Assembly: GCA_938011245.1 (NCBI GenBank)
Contig: CALLUJ010000016.1
Coordinates: 1-59,714, forward strand
Length of the DNA stretch: 59,714 nt
Reading direction: 5' to 3'
Origin: an uncultured Aquimarina sp.
GTDB lineage: Bacteria; Bacteroidota; Bacteroidia; Flavobacteriales; Flavobacteriaceae
The translations under genes and the position numbers were made by a program. Positions 35,744-44,935 of this stretch are shown one piece after another. The notes beneath the pieces were generated by a model. That model searched no databases, was not told the DNA's origin, and saw only the letters and a list, made by a program, of their open reading frames with translations. Each line of letters opens with the position of its first letter. Positions within the stretch are counted from its first letter, which is position 1.

Positions 35744-37135
35744 ATGGCGTGTGGTAGTTGTGCTACAAAAGACGGACAACCTAAGGGCTGCAAAAATAAT
35801 GGAACTTGCGGTACCGATGGATGTAATAAACTAACAGTCTTTGATTGGCTTTCAAATATGTCGTTACCTAGTGGAGCGACTCCTTATAATTTTGTGGAAG
35901 TCCGTTTTAAAAATGGACGCAAAGAATACTTAAAAAACACTGAAAATTTAAGTTTACAAATTGGCGATGTAGTAGCAACTCAAGCCGCTACAGGTCACGA
36001 TATTGGATTAGTAAGTTTAACAGGCGAATTGGTTCGTATTCAAATGAAACGCAAAAAAATATCGACCAAACCAGAAGATATTTTCAAAATTTACAGGAAA
36101 GCATCTCAAAAGGATATTGATATTTGGCAAACGGCAAGAAGCAGAGAAGAGACCATGAAGGTACGAGCTAGGCAATTAGCCATTGCTTTAGAATTAGAAA
36201 TGAAAATTTCAGATATCGAGTTTCAAGGAGATGCATCAAAAGCAACTTTTTATTATACAGCAGAACAACGAGTAGATTTTCGGCAATTAATTAAAGATTT
36301 TGCAAGAGAATTTAGTACTCGGATAGAAATGAGACAAGTAGGGTTTAGACAAGAAGCTGCTCGTTTAGGCGGTATTGGGTCCTGCGGTAGAGAACTCTGT
36401 TGTTCTACATGGTTAACCGATTTTAGAACCGTAAATACAAGCGCCGCTCGGTATCAACAACTTTCTTTAAACCCTCAAAAATTAGCAGGGCAATGCGGAA
36501 AATTGAAATGTTGCCTTAATTATGAGTTAGATGCTTATATAGAAGCACTAAACGAATTTCCTAGAACAGACGTTAAAATATATACGGAAAAAGGAACTGC
36601 TGTATGTCAAAAAATAGATATTTTTAAAAAAACACTTTGGTACTGCTACGAAGGAGAATGGATGAACTGGTTTACGATAAAATCAGAGGATGCGAATGAA
36701 ATGATTCGTATGAATAAAGCTAAAGAACCAGTTTCGGCTATAGAAGATTTTGCAGAAGAGGAAAAGGATGAGGTGAAAATAGATTTTGAAAATGTAGTTG
36801 GTCAAGATAGTTTAACCCGATTTGACCAGCCCAAGCGAAGTAATCGTAAAAGGAACAATCAACGAAGAGCAAAATCTAAAAATGCTTCGTCCCAAAAAAC
36901 ACAATCCAAAAATAATGAAGAGAGTCAAAAGATAGGAGATCAAAAACCTAGGAGTAGGAAACGTCCTAATCCAAGAAAAAAAGGAACTAAGAATTCGAAT
37001 ACAGGCCCCGAAAACAATTCTAAAAAAACAGTTACAAACAATTCTCTGGAAAATACAGTAAAAAAAAGACGTCCTCAAAAACGAAAACCAAGACCTAAAC
37101 AAAATCCCAACAAGAACTCAGAAAACAATGCGTAA
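35744..37135 (+). CDS. ricT: PSP1-domain protein RicT (YaaT) with long basic tail
   Basis: 463 residues. The N-terminus has a Cys cluster, C3, C6, C16, C22 and C27. The PSP1 domain follows at about 50-300, with GSCGRELCCSTWL and LAGQCGKLKCCLNYE, the Cys pairs that bind an iron-sulfur cluster in the Ric complex. In Firmicutes RicT acts with RicA and RicF in RNA maturation. Here RicA and RicF are not nearby. From about residue 365 a tail rich in Lys, Arg, Asn and Gln looks disordered and suited to RNA binding. Its 3' end overlaps gldH by 8 bases. Confidence 0.85.
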   Translation: MACGSCATKDGQPKGCKNNGTCGTDGCNKLTVFDWLSNMSLPSGATPYNFVEVRFKNGRKEYLKNTENLSLQIGDVVATQAATGHDIGLVSLTGELVRIQMKRKKISTKPEDIFKIYRKASQKDIDIWQTARSREETMKVRARQLAIALELEMKISDIEFQGDASKATFYYTAEQRVDFRQLIKDFAREFSTRIEMRQVGFRQEAARLGGIGSCGRELCCSTWLTDFRTVNTSAARYQQLSLNPQKLAGQCGKLKCCLNYELDAYIEALNEFPRTDVKIYTEKGTAVCQKIDIFKKTLWYCYEGEWMNWFTIKSEDANEMIRMNKAKEPVSAIEDFAEEEKDEVKIDFENVVGQDSLTRFDQPKRSNRKRNNQRRAKSKNASSQKTQSKNNEESQKIGDQKPRSRKRPNPRKKGTKNSNTGPENNSKKTVTNNSLENTVKKRRPQKRKPRPKQNPNKNSENNA

Positions 37136-37625
37136 AAACTGGTATCTATGTGTGCTTTTTTCATATGTATTACTAATTGGTTGTCAAAACAATCAAGTAT
37201 TTAATCAGTCACATGCTTTACGTAAAGATGGCTGGCATAAAGATAGTATTGCAAGCTTTAAAATACCCGTATTAGATAGTTTAAAAAAGTATAATGTATT
37301 TTTTAATATACGCAATTCTAACACTTATGCGTTTAGTAATCTATATATTATAGCTCAATTAAATTATCCTAATGGGAAACAAAAAGTAGATACTTTACAA
37401 TATTTAATGGCAAAGCCTAATGGCGAATGGTTAGGGATTGGGGCAACCTCCATAAAGGAAAGTAAATTATGGTACTTAAACCAGTTTCAATTTAAAGAAA
37501 ACGGTGTATATACGATAACAGTACAGCAAGCAATGCGAACCAATGGTTCCTCTAAAGGAATTGTAAATTTAGAAGGAATTACAGATATTGGAATAGAGAT
37601 TCAAAAGCCAAACGAATATCCTTAA
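37128..37625 (+). CDS. gldH: Gliding motility lipoprotein GldH
   Basis: 165 residues. Lipoprotein signal with lipidated Cys19 (LLIGC), then a mostly beta domain (KKYNVFFNIRNSNTYAFSNLYIIAQLNYPNGK and PNGEWLGIGATSIKES). This is the GldH pattern, required for gliding motility in Flavobacterium johnsoniae. The gene overlaps ricT by 8 bases and is followed by the class A PBP 8 bases later; this order is usual in Flavobacteriaceae. Confidence 0.9.
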   Translation: MRKNWYLCVLFSYVLLIGCQNNQVFNQSHALRKDGWHKDSIASFKIPVLDSLKKYNVFFNIRNSNTYAFSNLYIIAQLNYPNGKQKVDTLQYLMAKPNGEWLGIGATSIKESKLWYLNQFQFKENGVYTITVQQAMRTNGSSKGIVNLEGITDIGIEIQKPNEYP

Positions 37626-37633
37626 TTTTAATT

Positions 37634-39967
37634 ATGGCAAATAAAAAAGCAACTAACTTAAAAAAAAGTCCTCAAAACAATTTCCAATACATTAAATGGT
37701 TTTGGATTTTATTTTTGAGTGGAATTTTTAGTATTGTATTACTATTTCTTTTAGCAAGTTTTGGAGCCTTTGGTTCTATGCCTAAATTTGAAGAACTAGA
37801 AAATCCTGAAAATAATTTAGCTACCGAAATTATTACCTCGGATGGAAAAACAATAGGGACGTTCTTTAACGAAAATAGAACCCCAGTAACGTATAACGAG
37901 TTGCCTAAGCATTTAGTACAGGCATTAGTATCCACAGAAGACGAACGCTTTTACGATCATTCTGGGATTGATGCTCGAGGAACAATTAGAGCCCTAGCTA
38001 ATTTTGGAACAAAAGGAGGTGCTAGTACCATATCTCAACAATTAGCTAAATTACTTTTTACGGGAGGGTCTCAAAATATCGTAAAACGGATTGCTCAAAA
38101 AATAAAAGAATGGGTAATTGCTACTCGTTTAGAACGTCAATATACCAAGGAAGAAATTATAACAATGTATTTTAATAAGCAAGATTTCCTATACCAAGCC
38201 GTTGGTATTGGTTCTGCTTCACGTATTTATTTTGGTAAGGAACCTATAAATATGGATATACAAGAATCTGCAATTATTGTAGCAATGCTTAAAAACCCTA
38301 GGCAGTATAATCCTTATAGGGAAGTGTCTAAGCAAAAAAGTTTAGCTAGGAGAAACCAAGTTTTTAAACAAATGGAACGAGCAGGTTATCTTACCACTGA
38401 AGAAAAAGATAGTTTACAAAAATTGCCTTTAAAAATTAACTTTTCTCCAGAAGGACATTCGGACGGTATTGCTACTTACTTTAGAGAATATTTACGAGAT
38501 TTTATGCAAACTTGGATTAAAGAGAATCCGAAATCAATATCCCCTAAGGGAGAAAATGAATACTTTAATATCTATAGGGATGGATTAAAAATTTATGTAA
38601 CTATAGATTCTCGTATGCAGCGATACGCAGAAGAGGCTGTAAAAGAACACTTAACAAATTTGCAAAATGAGTTTAATTCTCTAAACAAAAATAACAAACT
38701 TCTTTTTCAAGATGTAGAAAAAAAAGACAAAGAGCGTAATATAAAATTGGCTATGAAACGTTCGGAACGCTACCGTAAAATGAAAGCCAGTGGAGTTTCC
38801 AAAAATAAAATATTTGCTTCCTTTAAAGAGAAAAGGCAAATGAAAATTTTTACATGGGAAGGAACTAAAGATACAATAATGACACCTAGAGATTCTATTC
38901 TCTATTACAAATCCATTCTTCAGACAGGTCTAATGTCTATGGAGCCACAAACAGGACACGTTAAAGCTTGGGTAGGAGGTAATAATTATAAATATTTCCA
39001 ATACGATCACGTAAAACAAGGAAAACGTCAGGTAGGTTCAACTTTTAAGCCTTTTGTGTACGCTACAGCTATAGATCAACTTAAAAAATCTCCATGCGAT
39101 ACTCTGCCTAATGTTCAATATACTATTGAAGCTGGTAAACTAGGAGCTACCGAAGATTGGACTCCTAAGAATAGTGGAGATAAATACGGAGGTATGCTTT
39201 CTTTAAAAGAAGCATTAGCAAATTCTGTAAATACCATAACAGCACAATTAATGGGGCAAGTAGGGCCAGTTCCTGTAGTTAAACTGGTTAAAAAAATGGG
39301 TGTAAAATCTAGAATTGTCGAAGTGCCCGCTATTGCTCTCGGCTCTGTAGATCTTAGTGTATATGAAATGGTAGGAGCTTACAGCACCTTTGCTAATGAA
39401 GGGATTTATAATAAACCTACAATGATTACCCGAATTGAAGATAAAAACGGTACGGTGTTATATCAAAATGCGCCCGATCCAAGAGACGTTATTAGTAAAG
39501 AAGCAGCTTATGTAACGCTTAACCTTATGGAAGGGGTAACCAAATCGGGTTCTGGTGCCCGATTACGATCGACAAATAAACGTTCCGACTATAAAAAAGT
39601 AATTACAGGTTACCCTTATGGATTTACCAATGCTATTGCTGGAAAAACAGGAACAACACAAAACCAAAGTGATGGCTGGTTTATGGGTATTGTTCCTAAC
39701 TTATGTACAGGTGTTTGGGTAGGTGCAGAAGATCGATCTACTCATTTCGAAACAATTCGATTTGGGCAAGGAGCCTCTATGGCATTACCTATTTGGGCGC
39801 TATACATGAAAAAGTGTTATGCTAATAAAAACCTTAAGATTTCTAAAAAAGAATTTAATAGACCTGATAATTTAAGCATTACAGTAGACTGCGATTCTTA
39901 CAAGACTTCAAAAAGTGAGAATTTGGATACAGATGATGATATCGATGAATTTGATTCGATTAATTAG
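37634..39967 (+). CDS. Class A penicillin-binding protein (PBP1A-type)
   Basis: 777 residues with one N-terminal membrane helix at about 20-42. The glycosyltransferase domain has the catalytic Glu in STEDERFYDHSGID and GGASTISQQLAK. The transpeptidase domain has the active Ser in GSTFKPF (SxxK), the SVN motif in LANSVNTITAQL, and KTGTTQNQSDGW. It polymerises and cross-links peptidoglycan in the periplasm. It ends in an acidic tail (SENLDTDDDIDEF). It is cotranscribed with ricT and gldH. Confidence 0.94.
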   Translation: MANKKATNLKKSPQNNFQYIKWFWILFLSGIFSIVLLFLLASFGAFGSMPKFEELENPENNLATEIITSDGKTIGTFFNENRTPVTYNELPKHLVQALVSTEDERFYDHSGIDARGTIRALANFGTKGGASTISQQLAKLLFTGGSQNIVKRIAQKIKEWVIATRLERQYTKEEIITMYFNKQDFLYQAVGIGSASRIYFGKEPINMDIQESAIIVAMLKNPRQYNPYREVSKQKSLARRNQVFKQMERAGYLTTEEKDSLQKLPLKINFSPEGHSDGIATYFREYLRDFMQTWIKENPKSISPKGENEYFNIYRDGLKIYVTIDSRMQRYAEEAVKEHLTNLQNEFNSLNKNNKLLFQDVEKKDKERNIKLAMKRSERYRKMKASGVSKNKIFASFKEKRQMKIFTWEGTKDTIMTPRDSILYYKSILQTGLMSMEPQTGHVKAWVGGNNYKYFQYDHVKQGKRQVGSTFKPFVYATAIDQLKKSPCDTLPNVQYTIEAGKLGATEDWTPKNSGDKYGGMLSLKEALANSVNTITAQLMGQVGPVPVVKLVKKMGVKSRIVEVPAIALGSVDLSVYEMVGAYSTFANEGIYNKPTMITRIEDKNGTVLYQNAPDPRDVISKEAAYVTLNLMEGVTKSGSGARLRSTNKRSDYKKVITGYPYGFTNAIAGKTGTTQNQSDGWFMGIVPNLCTGVWVGAEDRSTHFETIRFGQGASMALPIWALYMKKCYANKNLKISKKEFNRPDNLSITVDCDSYKTSKSENLDTDDDIDEFDSIN

Positions 39968-40066
39968 GTCTGTTGTTTTTGTTGAAAAAAACAATTTAGA
40001 TCTGGTTTTTACCTTAAGGTAAATTGTATTTTAGTATTCAAATAATTTAAAAGAAAACCTGTTATA

Positions 40067-41086
40067 ATGAGTGACGATAAAGAGAAAGCAGCAAAACTAA
40101 AAGCATTAGAACTTACCTTGTCTAAATTAGATAAAGCCTATGGTAAGGGAGCTGTAATGAAAATGGGAGATGCTGCAATTGTGGAAATAGATACCATTTC
40201 TACGGGGTCTTTAGGTTTAGATTTAGCCCTTGGTGTTGGTGGGTTACCCCGTGGTAGAGTTATTGAAATTTTTGGACCAGAATCTTCCGGTAAAACCACT
40301 CTAACATTGCATGCCATTGCAGAAGCCCAAAAAGCAGGAGGAATTGCCGCTTTTATAGATGCGGAGCATGCTTTTGATCGTTTTTATGCAGAAAAATTAG
40401 GAGTTGATATTGAAAATTTAATTATTTCGCAACCAGATAACGGAGAGCAAGCATTAGAAATTGCCGATAATCTAATTCGTTCTGGAGCAATAGACATTGT
40501 AGTAGTAGATTCTGTAGCAGCACTTACTCCTAAAAGTGAAATAGAAGGCGAAATGGGAGATTCTAAGATGGGTCTTCACGCTCGTTTAATGTCCCAAGCG
40601 CTTCGTAAATTAACGTCAACAATTAATAAGACAAATTGTACGGTAATATTCATTAACCAATTAAGAGAGAAAATTGGAGTAATGTTTGGTAACCCAGAAA
40701 CCACTACTGGAGGTAATGCGCTTAAGTTTTATGCATCTGTGCGTTTAGATATTCGTCGTTCTACACAAATTAAAAGTACCGATGGAGATGTAAGTGGTAA
40801 CAAAACTAGAGTTAAGGTTGTTAAAAATAAAGTAGCTCCACCATTCCGTACTGCCGAATTTGATATTATGTATGGCGAAGGGATTTCTAAAGTTGGAGAA
40901 ATTATAGATATAGGTGTAGATTATGAAATTATCAAAAAAAGTGGTTCGTGGTTTAGTTATATGGACTCTAAACTAGGACAGGGGCGTGATGCCGTGAAAA
41001 GACTTCTTTTAGATAATCCAGAACTTATGGAAGAATTAGAAGAAAAAATTGTAGCAGCTATTAAATTAGCTAAAGAAGAGGCGTAA
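40067..41086 (+). CDS. recA: Recombinase RecA
   Basis: 339 residues. Walker [10 protein letters not shown], the MAW-like [19 protein letters not shown] segment, loop L2 with [34 protein letters not shown], and the C-terminal domain are all in place. It performs strand exchange and SOS activation. No SOS box is obvious upstream, as is common in Bacteroidetes. It is a single gene, followed by a long terminator hairpin. Confidence 0.98.
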   Translation: MSDDKEKAAKLKALELTLSKLDKAYGKGAVMKMGDAAIVEIDTISTGSLGLDLALGVGGLPRGRVIEIFGPESSGKTTLTLHAIAEAQKAGGIAAFIDAEHAFDRFYAEKLGVDIENLIISQPDNGEQALEIADNLIRSGAIDIVVVDSVAALTPKSEIEGEMGDSKMGLHARLMSQALRKLTSTINKTNCTVIFINQLREKIGVMFGNPETTTGGNALKFYASVRLDIRRSTQIKSTDGDVSGNKTRVKVVKNKVAPPFRTAEFDIMYGEGISKVGEIIDIGVDYEIIKKSGSWFSYMDSKLGQGRDAVKRLLLDNPELMEELEEKIVAAIKLAKEEA

Positions 41087-41099
41087 TTTATGCTAATAA

Positions 41100-41146
41100 A
41101 ATCAAGAACAGCCTTGTAATTTTAAATTATAAGGCTGTTCTTGATT
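41100..41146. terminator. Long hairpin between convergent recA and glyS
   Basis: AATCAAGAACAGCCTT (41100-41115) pairs perfectly with AAGGCTGTTCTTGATT (41131-41146). Pairing continues inward through a G-T pair and five A-T pairs to a three-base loop, giving a stem of about 22 pairs. Either direction lacks a long T-run, but the convergent position makes bidirectional termination the likely role. Confidence 0.75.
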
Positions 41147-41172
41147 AACATAGTAGCTAATACTATAACATA

Positions 41173-42714
41173 TTAGAGTTTTGCTAACCAGCTTTTAAAA
41201 GAAGTGCGTTCTTCTAAAATGCGTTCTAAACTATTAATAGATACGCGCTCTTGCTTCATAGTATCTCTATCTCTAATGGTAACTGTTTGGTCTTTTAACG
41301 AATCATGATCTACGGTAATACAAAATGGTGTTCCATTAGCATCCTGGCGGCGATAACGACGACCTACAGCATCTTTTTCATCGTAAGCTACATTAAAGTT
41401 CCATTTTAAATTCCCAATAATTTGTTGGGCTAATTCTGGTAATCCATCTTTTTTAACCAAGGGTAAAATAGCTGCTTTAACAGGTGCTAATACCGCAGGT
41501 AGTTTTAATACGGTACGAGAGCTTCCGTCTTCAAGTGTTTCTTCTTGTAGCGATTTTGAAAAAACAGCTAGAAACATCCTGTCCAATCCTACGGATGTTT
41601 CTACGACATAAGGCGTATAGTTTTTATTTAATTCATGATCGAAGTATTGTAATTTTTTTCCTGAAAATTCTTCGTGTGCCTTTAAATCGAAATCGGTGCG
41701 CGAGTGAATTCCCTCCAATTCTTTAAATCCAAATGGGAAATTAAATTCAATATCTGCCGCTGCATTGGCATAATGAGCTAGTTTATCGTGATCGTGAAAA
41801 CGATAATTTTCATCTCCTAAACCTAAAGATAAATGCCATTTTAAACGTGTTTTTTTCCAATATTCATAATACTTTATTTCTTCTCCTGGACGTACAAAAA
41901 ACTGCATTTCCATTTGCTCAAATTCACGCATACGGAAAATAAATTGCCTAGCCACAATTTCATTACGAAAGGCTTTTCCTGTTTGTGCTATTCCAAAAGG
42001 AATTTTCATACGTCCTGTTTTTTGCACATTCAAAAAATTCACAAAAATACCTTGAGCGGTTTCTGGTCGTAAAAATAAATCGGTAGCAGTTTCCGCAGAT
42101 GCACCTAGTTTAGTACCAAACATTAGGTTAAACTGTCTCACATCGGTCCAATTTTTAGACCCTGTATCAGGATCGGCAATACCTAATTCTTCTATCAGTA
42201 ACTTTACATCGGCTAAATCTTCTTTTTCTAAAGAACTTCCCATGCGAGATAGGATAGCTTTATGGTCTGCTAAATATTTTAATACTCTTGGGTTGGTGGC
42301 CTTAAATTCATCTTCATTAAAAGCATCTCCAAAGCGCTTCGCTGCTTTTTTAATCTCTTTTTGAGCTTTTTGAAGTATTTTTTCTGCGTAATCTTCTATT
42401 AAAACATCGGCACGATAGCGCTTTTTAGAGTCTTTATTATCTATTAATGGGTCGTTAAACGCATCTACGTGGCCCGAAGCTTTCCAAGTAGTAGGATGCA
42501 TAAAAATGGAAGCATCTAAACCTACAATATTTTGGTGCATTTGCACCATACTTTTCCACCAATATTCGCGAATGTTTTTTTTAAGTTCTGCTCCGTTTTG
42601 ACCGTAGTCATAAACAGCACTTAAGCCATCATATATTTCACTAGACCCAAAGATGTATCCGTATTCCTTAGCGTGTGATATTACTTTCTTAAAAGTATCT
42701 TCTTGTTTTGCCAT
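41173..42714 (-). CDS. glyS: Glycine-tRNA ligase
   Basis: 513 residues from the ATG at 42714. Class II aminoacyl-tRNA synthetase of the homodimeric type. It has KEYGYIFGSSEIYDGL at the N-terminus, motif 2 FRNEIVARQFIFRMREFEQME, motif 3 VGLDRMFLAVFSKSL, and a C-terminal anticodon-binding domain (RYRRQDANGTPFCITVD). An in-frame ATG at 42750 exists, but it would put the start at the -33 element of the promoter at 42722-42750, so 42714 is preferred. Confidence 0.95.
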   Translation of the reverse strand: MAKQEDTFKKVISHAKEYGYIFGSSEIYDGLSAVYDYGQNGAELKKNIREYWWKSMVQMHQNIVGLDASIFMHPTTWKASGHVDAFNDPLIDNKDSKKRYRADVLIEDYAEKILQKAQKEIKKAAKRFGDAFNEDEFKATNPRVLKYLADHKAILSRMGSSLEKEDLADVKLLIEELGIADPDTGSKNWTDVRQFNLMFGTKLGASAETATDLFLRPETAQGIFVNFLNVQKTGRMKIPFGIAQTGKAFRNEIVARQFIFRMREFEQMEMQFFVRPGEEIKYYEYWKKTRLKWHLSLGLGDENYRFHDHDKLAHYANAAADIEFNFPFGFKELEGIHSRTDFDLKAHEEFSGKKLQYFDHELNKNYTPYVVETSVGLDRMFLAVFSKSLQEETLEDGSSRTVLKLPAVLAPVKAAILPLVKKDGLPELAQQIIGNLKWNFNVAYDEKDAVGRRYRRQDANGTPFCITVDHDSLKDQTVTIRDRDTMKQERVSINSLERILEERTSFKSWLAKL

Positions 42715-42721
42715 AATAGCG

Positions 42722-42750
42722 CAAAAATACTGGAATTTATTAGGATACAA
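42722..42750 (-). promoter_or_regulatory. Promoter of glyS, almost touching the start codon
   Basis: On the minus strand TTG (42750-42748), an 18-base spacer and TATTTTTG (42729-42722) match the Bacteroidetes promoter. Transcription should begin at about 42715-42718, giving a leader of only a few bases before the ATG at 42714. This supports the shorter gene start. Confidence 0.6.
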
Positions 42751-42949
42751 AATACTCTAAACAGAATTCTGAAATGTCTATTATAATTGAAATATTGGGT
42801 TCTTGAATTAATTAAATTGATGCCAATGTTTTCAATAAAGTATTTTAAGTGGAGTTTTTTGCTAGAGTAACTACTTTTGTTGGTATATTTATTTAAGCTA
42901 TATTTTTAGATTAAACAGATTCTTCTAACAATTATAAAAAGCCTAGCAA

Positions 42950-43105
42950 TTATTTTTTTGTTTTATTATATCCATAAGGGCAATGTCTACATCCACTTTC
43001 GCAACAATAACCTCGTTTTAAGTGGTATTGTTCGGTAAAACACTTATATCCCTCGGGTGTTAAATAATAATCTCCTTCTTCAGGAGTAATTTGTTTGTTG
43101 TACAT
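42950..43105 (-). CDS. Small Cys-rich DUF5522-like protein
   Basis: 51 residues from ATG at 43105 to the TAA at 42950-42952. It contains EEGDYYLTPEGYKCFTEQYH followed by RGYCCESGCRHCPYGY. The CC-x3-C-x2-C cluster with a downstream Pro-Tyr-Gly is the hallmark of DUF5522, a tiny probable metal- or cluster-binding family. The function is unknown. It lies between glyS and the PLP deaminase, divergent from the latter, and is easily missed because of its length. Confidence 0.8.
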   Translation of the reverse strand: MYNKQITPEEGDYYLTPEGYKCFTEQYHLKRGYCCESGCRHCPYGYNKTKK

Positions 43106-43140
43106 ACAGCAAAGTTACTACCTTGTACGGGAATTAAGAT

Positions 43141-44079
43141 ATGATGTTGGAAACTTCTTACAATAGCCCAATTGTGGAGCCATTTTTTAGAGATTTAGGA
43201 GTAGACCTATATTTAAAAAGGGAAGACTTATTGCATCCGTATATTTCAGGAAATAAATTCCGAAAATTGAAATATAATTTAGAAGAAGCTCGTCAACAAA
43301 AAAAACATACTTTACTTACGTTTGGTGGTGCATACAGTAATCACATACATGCGACTGCTTATGCAGGGAAAAAATACGGTTTTAAAACTATTGGTATTAT
43401 AAGAGGAGATGAATTGGGTGAAGATATAGAAAAAACTCTAGCCCAAAATACTACTTTAGCCTTTGCTCAAAAACAAGGAATGCAATTGCATTTTGTGTCT
43501 AGGAATGACTATAAATTAAAGAATTCGAAAGATTATTTAACTCGTTTAGAAAATAAATTTGGGAATTTTTATGTGTTGCCAGAAGGAGGAACAAATCCTT
43601 TAGCAGTGAAAGGTTGCCAAGAAATACTTACGCAAACGGATTCTGAATTTGATTATATATGTTGTGCTGTTGGAACAGGAGGAACCTTATCGGGGATAAT
43701 AAATAGTGCCTCTCCAAATCAGGAGGTTATTGGATTTCCTGTTCTTAAAGAAAATTATTTGCACGAACCTATTAAAAAATATACTAATCATAGAAAATGG
43801 AAGTTAAATAGAGAGTATCATTTGGGTGGTTATGCAAAGATTAATACAGAATTAATTACATTTATCAATCGCTTTTTTAAACAACATTCTATTACATTAG
43901 ATCCTATTTATACGGGGAAGCTTTTAATGGGTGTTTATAAGGAAATTTCTAAAGGAAATTTTCCAAAAAATTCTCGTATTTTAGCAGTCCATACGGGTGG
44001 ATTACAAGGTATTGCTGGGGTAAACTCCAGACTACAAAAAAAACACCAAGATATTATTAAAACAAGTTATGAATTTTAG
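43141..44079 (+). CDS. PLP-dependent deaminase, ACC deaminase/D-cysteine desulfhydrase family
   Basis: 312 residues, fold type II PLP enzyme. The N-terminal LYLKREDLLHPYISGNKFRKLKYNL contains the Schiff-base Lys region. It is followed by LLTFGGAYSNHIHATA, the phosphate/substrate loop, and GTGGTLSGII. True ACC deaminase cannot be separated here from D-cysteine desulfhydrase. Two ATGs occur in tandem. It overlaps the next gene by 11 bases. Confidence 0.82.
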   Translation: MMLETSYNSPIVEPFFRDLGVDLYLKREDLLHPYISGNKFRKLKYNLEEARQQKKHTLLTFGGAYSNHIHATAYAGKKYGFKTIGIIRGDELGEDIEKTLAQNTTLAFAQKQGMQLHFVSRNDYKLKNSKDYLTRLENKFGNFYVLPEGGTNPLAVKGCQEILTQTDSEFDYICCAVGTGGTLSGIINSASPNQEVIGFPVLKENYLHEPIKKYTNHRKWKLNREYHLGGYAKINTELITFINRFFKQHSITLDPIYTGKLLMGVYKEISKGNFPKNSRILAVHTGGLQGIAGVNSRLQKKHQDIIKTSYEF

Positions 44080-44935
44080 AGTATTATTAACCATTTTACT
44101 TTGTGGTTTATTTTTAGGATCCTGTAAAAGCAAAAAGGTATTTGCATATAAAAAGAGACCACAAACTGCTGTAAAAAAGACTCCAAAACGAGTAGTTGAA
44201 AAAATAGGAAATAAATTCCCTAAACCTGTTGAAGTTGATGCTAATTCTAAAGGAAAATCCACAAAAAAATCGGCTCCAACTTATGGCAGTTATTCTAATA
44301 AAGTAGAAAGCTATATTGGTCTCTATTCCGAAATAGCAGTAAAACAAATGGAAGTATATAAAATTCCTGCAAGTATTACGTTGGCTCAAGGAATTTTAGA
44401 ATCGGGGGCAGGAACTGGCGATTTAACTACAAGGGCAAATAACCACTTTGGAATTAAGTGTCATAATTGGAAAGGAGCAAAAGTATATCACGATGATGAT
44501 GCTAAAGGGGAGTGCTTTAGAAAATATAGTACGCCAGAGTTTTCATTCCAAGATCATTCTTTATTTTTAACAGAGCGTAAGCGTTATTTAGATCTTTTTA
44601 AGTTGGGTAAAGATGATTATAAGTCTTGGGCAAAAGGATTGCAAAAAGCGGGCTATGCAACAGACCCTAAGTATCCCAAAAAATTGATTAGTATTATAGA
44701 GCGTTATAAATTATACGAATTTGATGCTAAAGTATTAGGTAAAGACCCTAAAAAGGCTAAAAAAATTATAGGGAATTCCGACCAACACACGGTAAAAAAA
44801 GGAGATACCTTATATGGTATTTCTCGAAAATATAAAATTTCCGTAGACGAGCTTAAAGAGTTTAATGGTTTAGATAGTAACAGTATTCATGAAGGTCAAA
44901 CACTTTACGTTAAACCACTTCCAAAAGATTTTTAA
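44069..44935 (+). CDS. Glucosaminidase lipoprotein with LysM domain
   Basis: 288 residues. Lipobox LFLGSC gives lipidated Cys19. A basic linker follows, then a GH73-type N-acetylglucosaminidase domain at about 80-220 with the catalytic Glu in TLAQGILESGAGTG and NNHFGIKCHNWKG. A C-terminal LysM motif (HTVKKGDTLYGISRKYKISVDEL) binds peptidoglycan. The enzyme trims the cell wall at the inner face of the outer membrane. It lies directly upstream of hemL. Confidence 0.88.
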   Translation: MNFRVLLTILLCGLFLGSCKSKKVFAYKKRPQTAVKKTPKRVVEKIGNKFPKPVEVDANSKGKSTKKSAPTYGSYSNKVESYIGLYSEIAVKQMEVYKIPASITLAQGILESGAGTGDLTTRANNHFGIKCHNWKGAKVYHDDDAKGECFRKYSTPEFSFQDHSLFLTERKRYLDLFKLGKDDYKSWAKGLQKAGYATDPKYPKKLISIIERYKLYEFDAKVLGKDPKKAKKIIGNSDQHTVKKGDTLYGISRKYKISVDELKEFNGLDSNSIHEGQTLYVKPLPKDF

